From: Cyrtodaria siliqua
Lineage: Eukaryota; Mollusca; Bivalvia; Adapedonta; Hiatellidae
Direction: 5' to 3'
Assembly: GCA_037043455.1 (NCBI GenBank)
Contig: JAWPHD010000235.1
Location: forward strand, 124,001 to 188,000
Length of the DNA stretch: 64,000 bases
A model generated the notes under the pieces. That model worked only from the letters and a program-made list of their open reading frames with translations, searched no databases and was not told the DNA's origin. Numbering within the stretch: the first letter of the stretch is position 1; each line of letters opens with the position of its first letter. The position numbers and the translations under genes were made by a program. This document shows, piece by piece, positions 11,888 through 24,608 of this stretch.

Positions 11888-12225
11888 TATGTTTTGTATC
11901 CTCATGGGTCTTATGACCTTTTGGAATTTTGCTGAATAAAAGATATTATACGGATACCGGGTGTGATGTATACTTTATTATTACTTTATTTTAGCAACGC
12001 GACGTTTATCGGTATCAAGCGACGTCATTTTCATAAGACACCGATGACAGTGTGTTTCTTTCAATAACGCGTGGTTCCGGTTTTATTTGGAATATTTAGT
12101 TAAAATTTTCACCAGTTACTTATAACATGATTTCCAACACAAATGTGCAAAAATCTAAATTTACAAAAAAATAACGCTTAGGTCCCTTTTTGTGTTTATT
12201 TTTAAGTGTATTCATTTAAAACCAC

Positions 12226-12255
12226 ATGTGACTGTATCGGTGTTGGTGGGAACTA

Positions 12256-12292
<37 letters not shown>

Positions 12293-14683
12293 ATATAGTT
12301 ACTCCGGGACATTTTTTTTAAAAAATCAGGAAAACTTAAAATATGTTTGCTTTTTGGCTCACCTGAGCCGAAGGCTCAAAGGTGAGCTATAGGGATCACT
12401 CTTCGTCCGTCGTCGTCGTCCGTCGTCCGTCGTTAACTTTTGCTTCAAATAACTTCTCCTCAGAAACCGCTTGGCCAATTTTGACCAAACTTCACGTGGA
12501 TGATCCCTAGGTGAATGCTTTAAAGATTTGTTAAAATTAGGTCAGCGCGACATCCAAAATGGCCGCCATTACCATATATGTTTGAAACCTTAAAAAATCT
12601 TCTTCTCAAGAACCGCTGGACAGATTTCGACAGTTTTTCTATTAAAATGATCGCCAACATCTAGACTATCAAGTTTGTTCAAATGAAGTCCCCGGGGTCA
12701 AAAATGGCCATACCCCGGGGGTCCAAAGTCTGTATATTGAGATTTTGCATGTTTTTCATATAGGCATATAGGAAAAAACTTTAAAAAATCTTCTTCTCTG
12801 AAACCACAAGGCACAGAGGTCTCATGTATTACAAGTAGCATCAGCTTATGGTCCTCTACTAAGTTTGTTCAAATGGTGACCCAGGGGTCACATTTAGCCC
12901 CGCCCCGGGGGTCACAGTTTTACATAGGCTTGTATAGGAAAAAACTTTAAAAAATCTTCTTCTCTGAAACCTCAAGGCACAGAGGTCTCATGTATTACAT
13001 GTAGCATCAGCTTATGGTCCTCTACTAAGTTTGTTCAAATGGTGACCCTGGGGTCAAATTTGTTCCCGCCCCGGCGGTCACAGTTTTACATAGACTTGTA
13101 TAGGACTTTTTTTTAATTTTTAAAAATCTTCTTCTCGGAAACTGCAAGAGCCAGAGGTTTGATATTTTGCATTTACTATAAGCTTATGGTCCTTTACAAA
13201 GTTTGTTCAAATGGTGACCCTTGGGTCACATTTGGCCCCGCCCCAAGGGTCACATGTTTTGCATAGACATGTATAGGGAAAAACTTAAAAAATCTTCTTC
13301 TCTGAAACTGCAAGAGCCAGAGGTTTAATATTTTGCATTTGCTATAAGCTTATGGTCCTCTACCAAGTTTGTTCAAATGGTGACCCAGGGGTCACATTTG
13401 GCCTAAACCCCGCCCCGGGGGTCACATTTTTACATAGGCTTGTATAGGGAAAAACTGAAAAAAATCTTCTTCTCTGGAACCACATGGCACTGAGCTCTCA
13501 TGTATTACATGTAGCATCAGCTTATGGTTCTCTACTTCATTTGTTCAAATGGTGACCCTGGGGTCAAATTTGTCCACGCCCCGGGGGTCATAGTTTTACA
13601 TAGATATGTATAGGGGAAAACTTAAAAAATCTTCTTCTCTCAAACTGCAAGAACCAGAGGTTTAATATTTTGCTTTTGCTATAAGCTCATGGTCCTCTAC
13701 CAATTTTGTTCAAATGGTGACCCAGGGGTCACATTTGGCCTCGCCCCGGGGGTCACAGTTTTACATAGGCTTGTGTAGGGAAAAACTGAAAAAAATCTTC
13801 TTCTCTGGAGCTGCAAGAGCCAGAGGTTTAATATTTTGCATTTGCTATAAGCTTATGGTCCTCTACCAATTTTGTTCAAATGGTGACCCTGGTGTCAAAC
13901 TTGGCTGCGCCCGGGGGTCACAGTTTTATATAAACTTATATATATAGGAAAAAAAATTCTTCTCTGAAACTGCAAGAGCCAGAGGTTTAATATTTTGCAT
14001 TAACTATTAGATTATGGTCCTCTACCAAGTTTGTTCAAATGATGACCCAGGGGTAAAATTTGACCCCACTCCGTAGTTCACAGTTTTACATAGACTTATA
14101 TAGGAAACACATTAAAGTCTTCTTCTCTGGAACTACAAGAGCCAGAGGTTTAATATTTTGCATTTTACTATACTCTTCTGGTCCTTTACCAAGTTTGTTC
14201 AAATGGTGCCCCTGTGTTCACATTTGGCCCCGCCCCAGTGGTCACGTTTTACATAGACTTGTATAGGGAAAAACTTAAAAAATCTTCTTCTCTAAAACCA
14301 CAAAGCACACAGCTCTCATATATTACATGTAGCCCTGGGGTCACATTTGGCTCTGCCCAAGGTGTTATTCTCCAGCACCTTCATTTTATATTTGATCTTT
14401 ACCAAACTTTGTCAATGTCTTAAAACTGTCTATATCATTGTTGTTATACACAACAGAGCCCACATTTCTTGAACAACCTTAACCAAACTTGCACAGATTG
14501 TATATGACCATAAGATTTTGAAGAAGTTAGATAATGTGCCAGTACTCAGGTGATCGCTTTAGGGCCATCTTGGCCCTGGCCCTCTTTTATTGGTTCAAAT
14601 TAACTCAGGTGAGCGATATAGGGCCATCATGGCCCTCTTGTTGTTTTTTTAGTTCCCAACACCGATACAGCCACCTGTGTTCC
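12226..14683. mobile_element. Outer inverted-repeat pair flanking pearl-like element 1
   Basis: GACTGTATCGGTGTTGG..GGGAACTA (12229-12254), followed by a 33-nt A run (12258-12290), faces TAGTTCCCAACACCGATACAG (14650-14670), preceded by a T run. The tandem-repeat element at 12356-14642 lies between them. The simplest reading is an older inverted-repeat element split by a later insertion. Confidence 0.55.
12356..14642. mobile_element. Pearl-like (putative Helitron-related) element 1 with ~170-bp tandem units
   Basis: The left end is GGCTCACCTGAGCCGAAGGC followed by a CGTC/GTCC microsatellite (12405-12434). The right end is CTCAGGTGAGCGATATAGGG, then GCCATCATGGCCCTCTTG, with a diverged second copy of that end at 14536-14588. 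Between them are about ten tandem units of ~170 bp containing TTTGTTCAAATGGTGACCC, GGGGTCACA, AATCTTCTTCTCTG and AGCTTATGGTCCTCTAC. Open frames inside are by-products of the repeats. Arms, core tandem repeats and a GTCC/ACGG microsatellite are the published layout of oyster pearl and Drosophila DINE-1 elements; the Helitron link is inference. Confidence 0.7.
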
Positions 14684-14756
14684 ACCAAAGAACTCCAAGT
14701 ACGCGATACTCAATTGTAGTAAGACTTTAGTGTTATCACGATATGCATCAACACTG

Positions 14757-15638
14757 CAATCTCATTAAAATCAGATCCAAAATATTCGCTCCACCACTTT
14801 CCGCTATTTAGATCTGACCATATTACATACCGGGTCACCTCAGATTGACCTTACGATTAGCCAATCAGATTTCAGCCTACAAAATTGTTCGGTATTGACA
14901 GCTTCACTGCGCATGTCGCATTGAACAGTAAAAGTCTACGCTTGGTATTGAAAGAATGTCCGTAACTTTTAGCTTATAAAACACAAACGAATTCCTTTGA
15001 CAAACATAATACACCAACCATTATTGAATATTAACTGGGAAAAAAAGATTGTAAACTTGACTGAATTTAATACGAGACGGGCAGCAGGGGAGTATTTTTG
15101 TATCATGTTTTCAACGAACAACAACACACATGCACAGGCAGCCCGGCACAAATATTTTTACCGATTCGTGGGATTGAACCCACACACTAAAATTATACTG
15201 GTAATTCCGCGGTCGAGTACGCTATCAACTGAGATAATTGGGCCACATGTATTATGGCATACTATTTAGGCTATATAATGTCGTAATAATTTCGGTGGAA
15301 AAATACACGACAGTGCCCATGATGTTCTTTGTATCTTGATGTAAAACATACCATTCAGTACATTTCTTTGAATGTATCGTGCAATAATACAGCAATAACA
15401 CACAAAGACTTTTATCTTTATTCGGATATGTATAGTTTTGCGTTTGGTCAGTTCACTCGAATAGAATAAGTTTTAATTTCATGTGAATTATAAATGAAAC
15501 GCGCGATTTCATTGGTTCTTCTCATGAATATTGATTAGATGAAAGGTCAATCTGAGGTGACCCGGTATGTAATATGGTCAGATCTAAATAGCGGAAAGTA
15601 GTGGAGCGAATATTTTGGATCTGATTTTAATGAGATTG
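14757..15638. mobile_element. DNA element with 96-bp near-perfect terminal inverted repeats
   Basis: 14757-14852 (starting CAATCTCATTAAAATCAGAT) is the reverse complement of 15543-15638 with one visible mismatch. The loop of about 690 bp contains a tRNA-like block at 15163-15246. No target duplication is obvious and no transposase frame is present. A non-autonomous TIR element is likely. Confidence 0.85.
15163..15246 (-). other. tRNA-like sequence inside the TIR element
   Basis: On the minus strand ATCTCAGTTGATAGCGT is an A box and GTGGGTTCAATCCCAC folds as a complete T arm. An anticodon-arm-like CTCGACCGCGG lies between. The spacing from the anticodon region to the T arm is too long and the acceptor ends do not pair well. 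It is probably a SINE head or tRNA pseudogene carried by the element. Confidence 0.5.
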
Positions 15639-15970
15639 TCTATCTACGATACTAATATCGATCGATCGAGTGCGTTAATAATAATTTTGTTGGCGTAAAA
15701 ACGTAGAATAACAGATTAGAACCTAAATATACGTTTTTACTAGTAAATCAGTCTTTTCAGTAAAGCATTTTAGTAAAAACACATACTTAAAGGCATCGCG
15801 TCATTCAACTGACTAACCGCATTCACAACGTATATCTCTGTCTACCCTCAGTTGCGGATAGAAGTCTCCGTCCTCCATCATATTAAACCACATTGTATTA
15901 ATGCATATACGAGGGGGGTTCAATATATTCTGTCACTGGTATTCGGAACTAATGGATTCTGGAAATATAA

Positions 15971-18005
15971 AACAAGAGGCCCAAAAAGACCTGTGGACGC
16001 TCTACTGGCTAACATGGCTCTTATAACATCAATGAAGCGAGTTGCCACTTATGTTTTCTTGAAAGTTTCGGGCAAAAAACAGCTTTTTAACTAAATCAAG
16101 GGCCATAACTAAAGAATCTGGTAAAGTCTGGCAAAGATCAGATGTAAAACTAAGGCCCTATCGTAGGACGAGGAAAATCATAGCATTTTTAACAAAATCA
16201 AGGGCCATAACTCCGCTGTTAGTGGTCCGATCTGGCTGGTTTTCGAACTTGACCGAGCTTGCATTGACATTAACAATCTGATAAAGTTTGGTAAAGATCG
16301 GATGAACAATGAAGCCCCTTTCGTCTTAACGAGGCAAAATATAGCATTTTTAACGAAATCAAGGGTCATAACTCCGCTGTTACTAGTCCGATATGGCTGG
16401 TGTTCGAACTTGTTCGAGCTTTCAATGACATTAACAATCTGATAAAGTCTGGTAAAGATCGGATGAAAAATGAAGGCCCTATCGTCTTAACGAGGCAAAA
16501 TATAGCATTTTAAACTAAATCAAGGGCCATAACTCCGCTGTTACTGGTCCGATATGAATGGTTTTCGAACTTGTCCGAGCTTTCATTGATATAACAATCT
16601 GATAAAGTTTGGTAAAGATCGGAAGAACAATGAAGCCCCTTTCTTCTTAACGAGGCAAAATATAGCATTTTTAACGAAATCAAGTGCTATAACTCTGCTG
16701 TTACTGGTCCGATATGGCTTTTTTCAACAACATTAACAATCTGATAAAGTTTGGTAAAGATCGGATGAAAAATGAAGGCCCTATCGTCTTAACGATGCAA
16801 ACTATAGCATTTTTAACTAAATCAAGGGCCATAACTCCGCTGTTACCAGTCTGATATGGCTTGTTTTCGAGCTTTTCCGAGCTTTCATTGATATTAACAA
16901 TGTGGTAGAGATTGGTAAAGATTGGTAAAGATCGGATGAACAATGAAGGCCCTGTCGTCTTAACGAGGCGAAATATAGCATTTTTAACGAAATCAAGGGC
17001 CATAACTCCGTTGTTACTAGTCCGATATGACTGGTTTTCGAACTTGTTCGAGCTTTCAACGATGTTGGTCAATGGTCTTGAAGCTCTACTGATAGGAAGC
17101 TCTACTGATAGGTTTTGATAGCTGGATTAGCATTCCTATGAAGTTTTATGAACATCTGTCAAGTAGTTTCAGAGGAGTAGTCGCTACAAGTTTTTACTAT
17201 ATAACTCTATGTAAACAAAGACAGCTGTTGGCTATGGCAACCGAATCAAAATAATTTTGAATGTGTAATTTTCAACATGGACCAACATCATTTCATGCTG
17301 ATCATTTTAGAAATAGTTCCATATCAAAATCACTTATAGTTTTCAAGAATTAGTCGCTACGAACTTGTTTTTTTTAAAAATCTATTTTTAGCCGTGGCGG
17401 CCATCTTGAATTTTGCTAGGATCAATTAGACATCAAGAGCAACATTCCTGTGAAGATTCATGAAACTGCGTCAAATAGTTTCAGAGGAGTAGTCGCTACA
17501 AGTTTTTACTATATAACTCTATGTAAACAAAGATTGCCGCTGGCAACCATGTTTAACGTCAAATCGAAACGATTTTCGACAAGGACCAAATCATGTCATG
17601 CTGATCATTTTAGAAAAAGTCCAATATCAATATCACTTATAGTTTTCAAGAAGTAGTCGCTACAAACTTGTTTTTTTTTAAAATCTATTTTTAGCTTTGG
17701 CCGCCATCTTGGATTTCATATCAACGTGAATTTTTGCTATCAACTAGGCATCATGGGCATCATTCCTGTAAAGTTTCATGAAAATCCATCCGGTAGTTTC
17801 AGAGGAGTAGTCGCTGCAATAAACGGTTACAGACGGACGGACGACGTGCACCGCACCACAGCATGTTCTGTTGATCTTTGATCAGTAGACTAAAAGTTTG
17901 TACCGACTACTTCTCTAAACCTACTGGACAGATTTTCATGAAACTTCACAGGAATGCTGATCTAGCTATCAAAACCTGTCAGCAGAGCTTCAAGGTCATT
18001 GATCT
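15971..18005. mobile_element. Pearl-like element 2 with two tandem-repeat arrays
   Basis: The left end CAAGAGGCCC.. with GACGCTCTACTGGCTAACAT matches, inverted, the right end of element 4 near 47935. Array one (about 16085-17060) has six or seven units of ~155 bp with ATCAAGGGCCATAACTCCGC and AAAGATCGGATGAA. Array two (17140-17830) has ~300-bp units with AGTTTCAGAGGAGTAGTCGC and TATATAACTCTATGTAAACA, shared with element 5. An ACGG-type stretch (17829-17848) precedes CTGTTGATCTTTGATCAGT; an inverted unit fragment follows (17895-18005). No genuine gene. Confidence 0.68.
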
Positions 18006-20008
18006 CTTGTTTGTAAAATAATTGCGCAAGAAGGTGTCAATTGGCAAATAGCATCTTTCTTCACACACACGCTAGAAACAAATGATAAAAATTTAAAAAG
18101 AAAAACGATTCAAATGCCACTGGGCTCTTTCTGGCAGGAATCAGTATTAAGACTGTCAACACATATTGTGTCTTATGTACTCCTTACAAAATATATATCT
18201 GCTACTGTCAATAGATTGCCTGCTGCAGTCTTCAGAAAAAAGTTTTGCTAAGAATAAAAGAAATTTACACTTTCATTTTGTAAATTGTTTACTTGTTTTG
18301 TCCATTTGACATTAAACAAATTCAGCACCCACTATACAGGTTTCAAACATTCAATGCTGATTACGCTTGTTATAGTACACCAGCTTACAGTTATTTTACA
18401 TTTATTCTGTTTCGTACTCGTTGACCGAGTCAGGAATTGGAATTTTGTGTTTCATAGTTTCCAGTATTCTTCTGGAAATATTCCTTTTGCGCACAGTTTA
18501 ACAAGATCATTCTTTTTTTTTGGTACTGATAATGGCAGTTTATTTTGTAACAACTGTCAAGATCAACCGGCTATTCCGGTATCAGAGTTTTCCTTCGGAT
18601 GACTGCATGGCTGTACGTTAGTGGCTAGAAAAGTGGATTCTGAAAAGCTGTCATAATTTAGAGATTTTCTTGAATGCTGTTTAACTTTGTTTGTTACTTC
18701 GAATATGCAGCCAATTTACACTTGCTCCTGAAGTTGACGCCTTCGTGTTTGGGCAGTATATTTTGACCAACTGCGTCCAATCTAGCACTCCTACACAATC
18801 TCACTTGCTTAACATCCACCGAACAGGCAGGACGTGTTGCGGCTGTCTGGAGCAAGGTGACCCCGCAACACGTGCCGCTGTCTGGAATCTCCCCCAACGT
18901 GGTGCAAGGTGGGAATTTGAAGCCACACTGCGGAAACATGTTGTACATACGTTTTTAATCAGCTATATTTTTAACGTGGTCCTAAAGAGGGGCGAGTGAT
19001 AAATGTCTACTGAAAACTACCGTCGCCGAGATCCTACTTGACACTGCAAGCTCCCGCGTGGCAAGGGGAACCTACGGCAACATCACGGGCACTGACGATG
19101 GAAGTGGGATGTGGAGCCTACACAGATTGGACGTTGCTTCGGCAGCTTCGGGGCTACTGTATAGGAAAATAAGAAGGCCTAGACAGTGGCTCCGATAACA
19201 TACAAACGGTCACTCTGTTGAGAATCCACGTGCACCCGGATTGACCTGCTTGGAACGCTTCAAATCTACTGTACCCTGATTGGTCGGAGAGCTTCTAAAC
19301 ATCTTTCGAGCCGGAAATGGGATTGACCTTCAGACCATTGGTCGAAATCTTCAACTTCTACAAGTAATCTTCTTCGAGAATTTAATCTTCTAGAGACTGT
19401 CAACATTGGTTCTCTTCACTATCAAATCTACTTCTGCAGTTCTACAGGAAACTTCTTTTGACGAAGGATGTGGCATCTACTACTGGATTGGACTCATCTG
19501 CATAATCTTCTTTTGAAACGCTCGCCAAAAGGCAAAGTTGCCAACGGCGAGGATAAATACAAACTTGTACGACAATCTAGCACATGGTCATATCTTAATG
19601 GCACTGCATGCATGTTATTGCCGGACAAACGAGAGAATTCCACTATCTAGTTAGCGTTCCCCAATAATAATTTGTGATTGATCGTTTCTACATGTTCTAA
19701 GTTGCGTTGTTTGGATAATTGTGGTATAAAACAATGGAGAGTGAGTCCAGTTCTGCTAACCACAGTTATCTGAATGATATGCTATTTATTTCATCATATC
19801 TTAAGATGAACAAGTACAGCCATTGTATTTATAAATAGGCATGTAGATCTTCTAACACCCATTAGTCTTGTCCCATAAATGACATACTGCTTGTTTGCCA
19901 CTTAATGTATGTCGTTAAGTTATAACAACAAATTGGAATGAGCAAACTATGTATAATATATAGAATAATATATTTCCTTTGGAATATACTAGAATAATAT
20001 TATATAAC
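18006..20008. other. No gene recognised; less AT-rich patch at ~18780-19330
   Basis: The patch around 18780-19330 is richer in G and C than its surroundings and contains a short repeated word (ACGTG with CCGCTGTCTGGA-type neighbours at 18830-18885). Open frames of 60-105 codons occur but none shows a recognisable domain, splice pattern or consistent reading frame. It could be part of an unrecognised retroelement or an untranslated transcript region. Confidence 0.4.
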
Positions 20009-20010
20009 TA

Positions 20011-20368
20011 TACTGAGCAAAAAAAGTCCGATTTTTTTGCTGGTATTTTCATAGGCCAGTTTTTGAGAACGTATAATAGCTTAAACAGCGTTTTAATAAA
20101 ACAATGTTTGATGTTTGTAAGCAAACTTAAGTGAGTACTAAATATCCCATTAAACAGTTTCAAATTTGCCAAGCAATACTCTTTTATGGATGGTAAGGAA
20201 ATGTTAAAAAGGGATAATTTCATGATTGTTGCTAATCATAAGCTGTCATCTACACAATCTGTGTTATGTTTTTTGTGATTTTTTTCGTAAGGAACATATA
20301 AGGAATATTGTCTAAGAACACATTTCGGTAATTTTCGTAGATTTAATTTGTTTTTGTTTGTTCAGTGG
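20011..20368. mobile_element. MITE copy, TIR TACTGAGCAAAAA
   Basis: It starts TACTGAGCAAAAAAAGTCCG and ends TTTTTGTTTGTTCAGT. Inside are GGTATTTTCATAGGCCAGTT, AATGTTTGATGTTT and AATCTGTGTTATGTTTT, all shared with the longer copy at 43340-43850. No coding frame. 20369-20805 shows nothing further. Confidence 0.75.
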
Positions 20369-20805
20369 ATTATTTTCCCCTCTCAAAGCTGTACCACGAA
20401 AAAGCACCATGCTGTTTTTTCATTATAAATAAAGGTTTTATAAAAAAAACAATCTCTACAACTATGTTCTCTTTTATTATTCGCGACCAAATGATACTGA
20501 AGTGAAAAAAGATTTCTATATGATTGTTTCCCCTACGGGATCCCTACACATACATTTATCAATAATAACACATAACCCCTCAGTCTTTCATATGAAATTA
20601 TAGTTAAAGTTGAACAGTTATTGCGTAGGTGCGTTATTTACATTGGTATTACATTAAAATCTACATTTAGTACAATCCTTTCGTTTAAAATATTTCCCCA
20701 AGAAGACCACATCGTATGCTTTTCTGGAACATCGCTGCTGCGCTGCTTTCTTACATTTTTCTTCAAAGATTCATGTTCCTATTTCCCCTTTCAACTCAAA
20801 AACTT

Positions 20806-21912
20806 CACTTTGTCGTCCGTCGGTCAGTCAGTCCGTCACGAAAACTTAACGTTGGCTAAATCCTTCTCATTTCTTGATATTTCTTCATCAAACTTTCAAT
20901 ATATACCCATCATGACAACATCGACATGACCATACTAAAAATAAAGTCAAGGTCACACTGAAGGTCATTATATGGGTTAAATACTCATTTTTTTCTTCAC
21001 GAAAACTTAAAGTTGGCTATAAATTTCTCATTTCTTGATATTTCTTCATCAACCTTTCAACATATACTCATCAGGACAACATCGTCATGTCCATACACAC
21101 ATATAGAGGCCAAGGTCACACTGAAGGTCATTATATGGGTTAAATACTCATCTTTTCTTCACGAAAACTTAACGTTAGCTATAACTTTCTCATTTCTTGA
21201 TATTTCTCCATCAACCTTTCAACATATATTTCATGACCATACTAAAATATAGAGGTCAAGGTCACACTGAAGGTCATTATATGGGTTAAATACTCATTTT
21301 TTCTTCACAAAAACTTAAAGTTGGCTATAACTTTCTCATTTCTTGATATTTCTTCATCAACCTTTCAACATATACTCATCATGACAACATCGACATGACC
21401 ATACTAAAATATAGAGGTCAGGGTCTTACTGAAGGTCATTATATGGGTTAAATACTCATTTTTTCTTCACGAAAACTTAAAGTTTGCTATAAATTGCTCA
21501 ATTCTTGATATTTCTTCATCAAACTTTCAACATATATAGTCATCATGACAACATCGTCATGTCCATACTAAAATAGAAAGGTCAAGGTCACTCCGAATGT
21601 CATTATATGGGTTAAATACTCATTTTTTCTTCACAAAAACCTAAAGTTGGCTATAACTTTCTCATTTCTTGATATTTCTTATCAAACTTTCAATATATAC
21701 TCATCATGACAACATCGACATGACCATACTAAAATATACAGGTCAAGGTCACACTGAAGGTCATTATATGGGTTAAATACTAAGTTTTTTCCTGATGAAA
21801 ACTTAGTCAGGCTTGCTTGTCAAGGTCATTTATCAGGTAAAAAAACAAACTTGTTATACCGACAAAGCGCTGACAGGCGACACACGTGTTCCGCGGAACG
21901 CCCGTCTAGCTT
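20806..21912. mobile_element. Pearl-like element 3 with ~160-bp tandem units
   Basis: A left GTCCGTCGGTCAGTCAGTCC microsatellite-like segment is followed by six units of about 160 bp (one shorter) starting near 20837, 20998, 21160, 21306, 21468 and 21632. Each has CGAAAACTTAAAGTTGGCTA, TTTCTTGATATTTCTTCATC and AAGGTCACACTGAAGGTCAT. The right end is CGTGTTCCGCGGAACGCCCG TCTAGC. The layout is as in elements 1, 2, 4 and 5 but the units differ. No gene. Confidence 0.68.
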
Positions 21913-22132
21913 TGTATGTTGTACATCGGGGAATTGTATCAATTCATGTAGTATTCATGCTTTAGTTGTTAATATTTTCATTTTCATCAGCAGTAGAATA
22001 CGTTCTTAATTTGAAGTGAAGGATTTATTTAGAGTTGCTACTGGTATTCAGGAACTTCAGAATAATTTACGTCAACTAATGTGATAGGTTCATAGTTTTC
22101 CTCACCTCGATTTGTTATGTATACTAGATATA

Positions 22133-22478
22133 ATATTTATCACATAACTTACGGTGTGGGAGTGGAATAACACCATTCTATATTTTCGATATACCACTAG
22201 TTATATAAGTATGCAAATGAGCCTAGTACGCTCTGTCAAAAAAAATCGATAATGACTATGATCCAATTCCCACGGTTTATGTCGGTTTCGCGTGTTAAAG
22301 CGACAGGCGAAATGCAATAAAAGTCGATATGTGAGTTATGTGATAAATAGAATCTAACATTCGTTCTCATTCATTATTGAATTTATTAAACTCGTTAGCA
22401 AAAATGATATAATGCTAGGCAAGAGCCTCGCATTATATCATTTTGCCAACTCGTTTAATAAATTCAATAATGAATGAG
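22133..22478. repeat. Two inverted repeats, including a ~48-bp-arm hairpin
   Basis: TATTTATCACATAACTTA (22133-22150) is mirrored at 22333-22350. Immediately after, 22366-22415 and 22430-22478 form a long hairpin (arms start CTCATTCATTATTGAATTTA) around a 14-nt loop with one small bulge. A fragment at 34684-34812 shares GTGATAAATAGAATCT and TTTTGCCAACTCGTTTAATA, so it is a dispersed foldback MITE family. Confidence 0.8.
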
Positions 22479-22789
22479 TACTCATGTAAGATCCTCTATA
22501 TATTATATGGTTCTGTTATGATACTGAACTTACGTTGAAAACAGGAGTGTTTATTGCACTAGAATAAAAATGTACCATGCTGTTATACATATCAGCAACA
22601 GCTAATCATAGACAATCGTCTAAATTAACATACCGCTGGCAATCCGTCAAGTGTCATTTGTCATATGACACGTTTTTGCTTCTGTTACATAGCTGTCTAT
22701 ATGATATTCCAAGGGTGCTAAAAGGAGACATATGCCACTTGGCACCTTCTTGCAGTGTTTATTTTTAATTTTTAAAAATGCAGTTCATA

Positions 22790-24608
22790 TAAGAAAGTGC
22801 CATGCGTTAATTCGTATTAATAGATACCAAGCTGGATTTAGAAAAAAAACTTCTCTACTGTTGATAATATGTTTATACTTAACTCTCTTATTGATATTTT
22901 ACGCAATAAAGGAAATAAACTTTATTGCGCTTTTATAGATTTAAAAAATGCTTTTGATACAGTCTGGAGATCAGGATTATGGTATAAAATATTATCACAT
23001 GACATAAATGGCAAAATATTTAACGTTATAAGGAATATGTACAACAATATCAAGTCGTGTGTAACATTAAATGGTGTAAGGTCCAACTATTTTTATGTAA
23101 TATAGGCGTACAAGGGGAAAAATCTCTCGCCGTTATTGTTCTCTTTTTATCTAAATGATTTACATGCATTTTTTTTTCACAAAATCAAAATGTAAACGGA
23201 GTAAGATGTGGAGAACACGAATTAGACAACGACGTTCTTATATATTTAAAATTATTTATTTTGTTATACGCAGATGACACTGTTATTATATGCGAAACAG
23301 CAGATGACCTACAAGAAGCCCTTACTTCTTATCAAGGCTTATTGCGATACATGGAAACTCATAGTCAACATATCAACATCTAACATCCTAGTATTTTCGA
23401 ATGGTAGACCAGGGAATTATTCATTTAGATTAAATAACGACACTTTAGACATCGTATCGGAGTACAAATATTTGGGAATATTATTTAGCAGAAGTGGATC
23501 ATTTTATAATGCTAAAAAACATATTGCCAGTCAAGCCACTAGAGCTCTCTACAGCCTACCGAAAAAAGCCAAAACATCTTTGTCTGCCAATCGATTTACA
23601 AACTGACAGCTTTAATAAAACTGTTAAACCTATTTTGTTATATGGGTGTGAAACCTGGGGGTTTGGTTATTTAGAAATAATAGAAAGAGTACAATTAACG
23701 TTTTTAAAACACGTCTTAAATATAAAAAACATCTACACCATATTGTATGGTGTATGGCGAAACCGGTATTATGCCAATCTCAATTAATATTTACACGAAG
23801 TAAAGTAAATGTGGGTTTAGTGGCCTCTGGGAAACGCACGACTTTCCAAATAGTAAGTGGTCGATTGCATCTGCGCATCAAAATCTCGTAGATCTATTTT
23901 TAAACGAATGGTATGAAACAGTTAAAAACTCTAGCAGTTATTATATATATATATATTATTTAAAACTAAATTTGGCTTTGAGAGATACTTGACAGATACA
24001 CCCGGCAAACTACTCAAGTTTAGAACAAGAAACGATAAGTTACCAATTGAAACTGGACGCTGGAATAAAATTGTGCATACTAACCAGTACTTTATGTAAT
24101 GAAGATATAGGAGATGAATACCATTACCTTCCAACATGTAAAACACTTAGTATGTTACGAAATACTTTTTTGAAAAAAGACATACTATAAAAAGCCGAAT
24201 ATACATACATTTTACAACATTATGAATTCAACAAACAAGAAAGAATTTAGAAAAGCGTGTGCATATTGAATAGATTCACGTAGAAATGTATGCGTATATG
24301 TTATTATGAGAATTGGAACATGTGTGTAAAGACTGAGTCATACGAGAGTGTGGTTGTAAATTACTTCTTCGATAGTGTTGTGAAAATGAACTATATATAA
24401 CTGATACAGACAGTTTTAAATTATGAATATAATATAGCTCCTCCAATAAATATAGTAAAGTTCACTTGATTTAAATCTGTCTAATAATCTATTGTTAACA
24501 CTAAATAACTCATGTAATAGAGCCTTGTACGATATATTATATATGCATTACCTCATGTTTTCATGTATATGTATGAACTGAGTGAATACAATATTTGTAT
24601 TTGTATGT
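22790..24608 (+). pseudogene. 5'-truncated, frameshifted LINE (RT to zinc knuckle)
   Basis: The remnant reads through RT blocks in changing frames: YQAGFRKK, then FIDLKNAFDTVW (motif A, near 22935-22970), IKSCVTLNG, a GVQGE..SPLLFS region, and the catalytic YADD at 23267-23278. C-terminal segments follow (EYKYLGILFSRSG, PILLYGCETWGFGYLEIIER, INIYTRSKV) and a Cys/His tail (CNEDIGDEYHYL). At least three frame breaks and several stops separate them, so it is dead. It lacks the endonuclease and ends in TTTGTATTTGTATG-type repeats near 24608. Reverse transcription and integration were its original roles. It belongs to the same LINE group as 26850-30350 and 50215-50560. Confidence 0.85.

Noticed and set aside
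13714..14423. Open frames of 60-80 codons
   Set aside because: They follow the ~170-bp tandem units of pearl-like element 1 and change frame from unit to unit.
15163..15246. Functional tRNA gene
   Set aside because: Boxes A and B are present but the spacing and acceptor stem do not form a proper cloverleaf; the same applies to 4040-4108 and 58073-58180.
16178..17118. Repetitive frames such as ALDFVKNAI..VKT on the minus strand
   Set aside because: By-product of the 155-bp units of pearl-like element 2.
18691..18999. Overlapping frames in the less AT-rich patch
   Set aside because: Frames on both strands are short and inconsistent with each other, with no domain or splice support.
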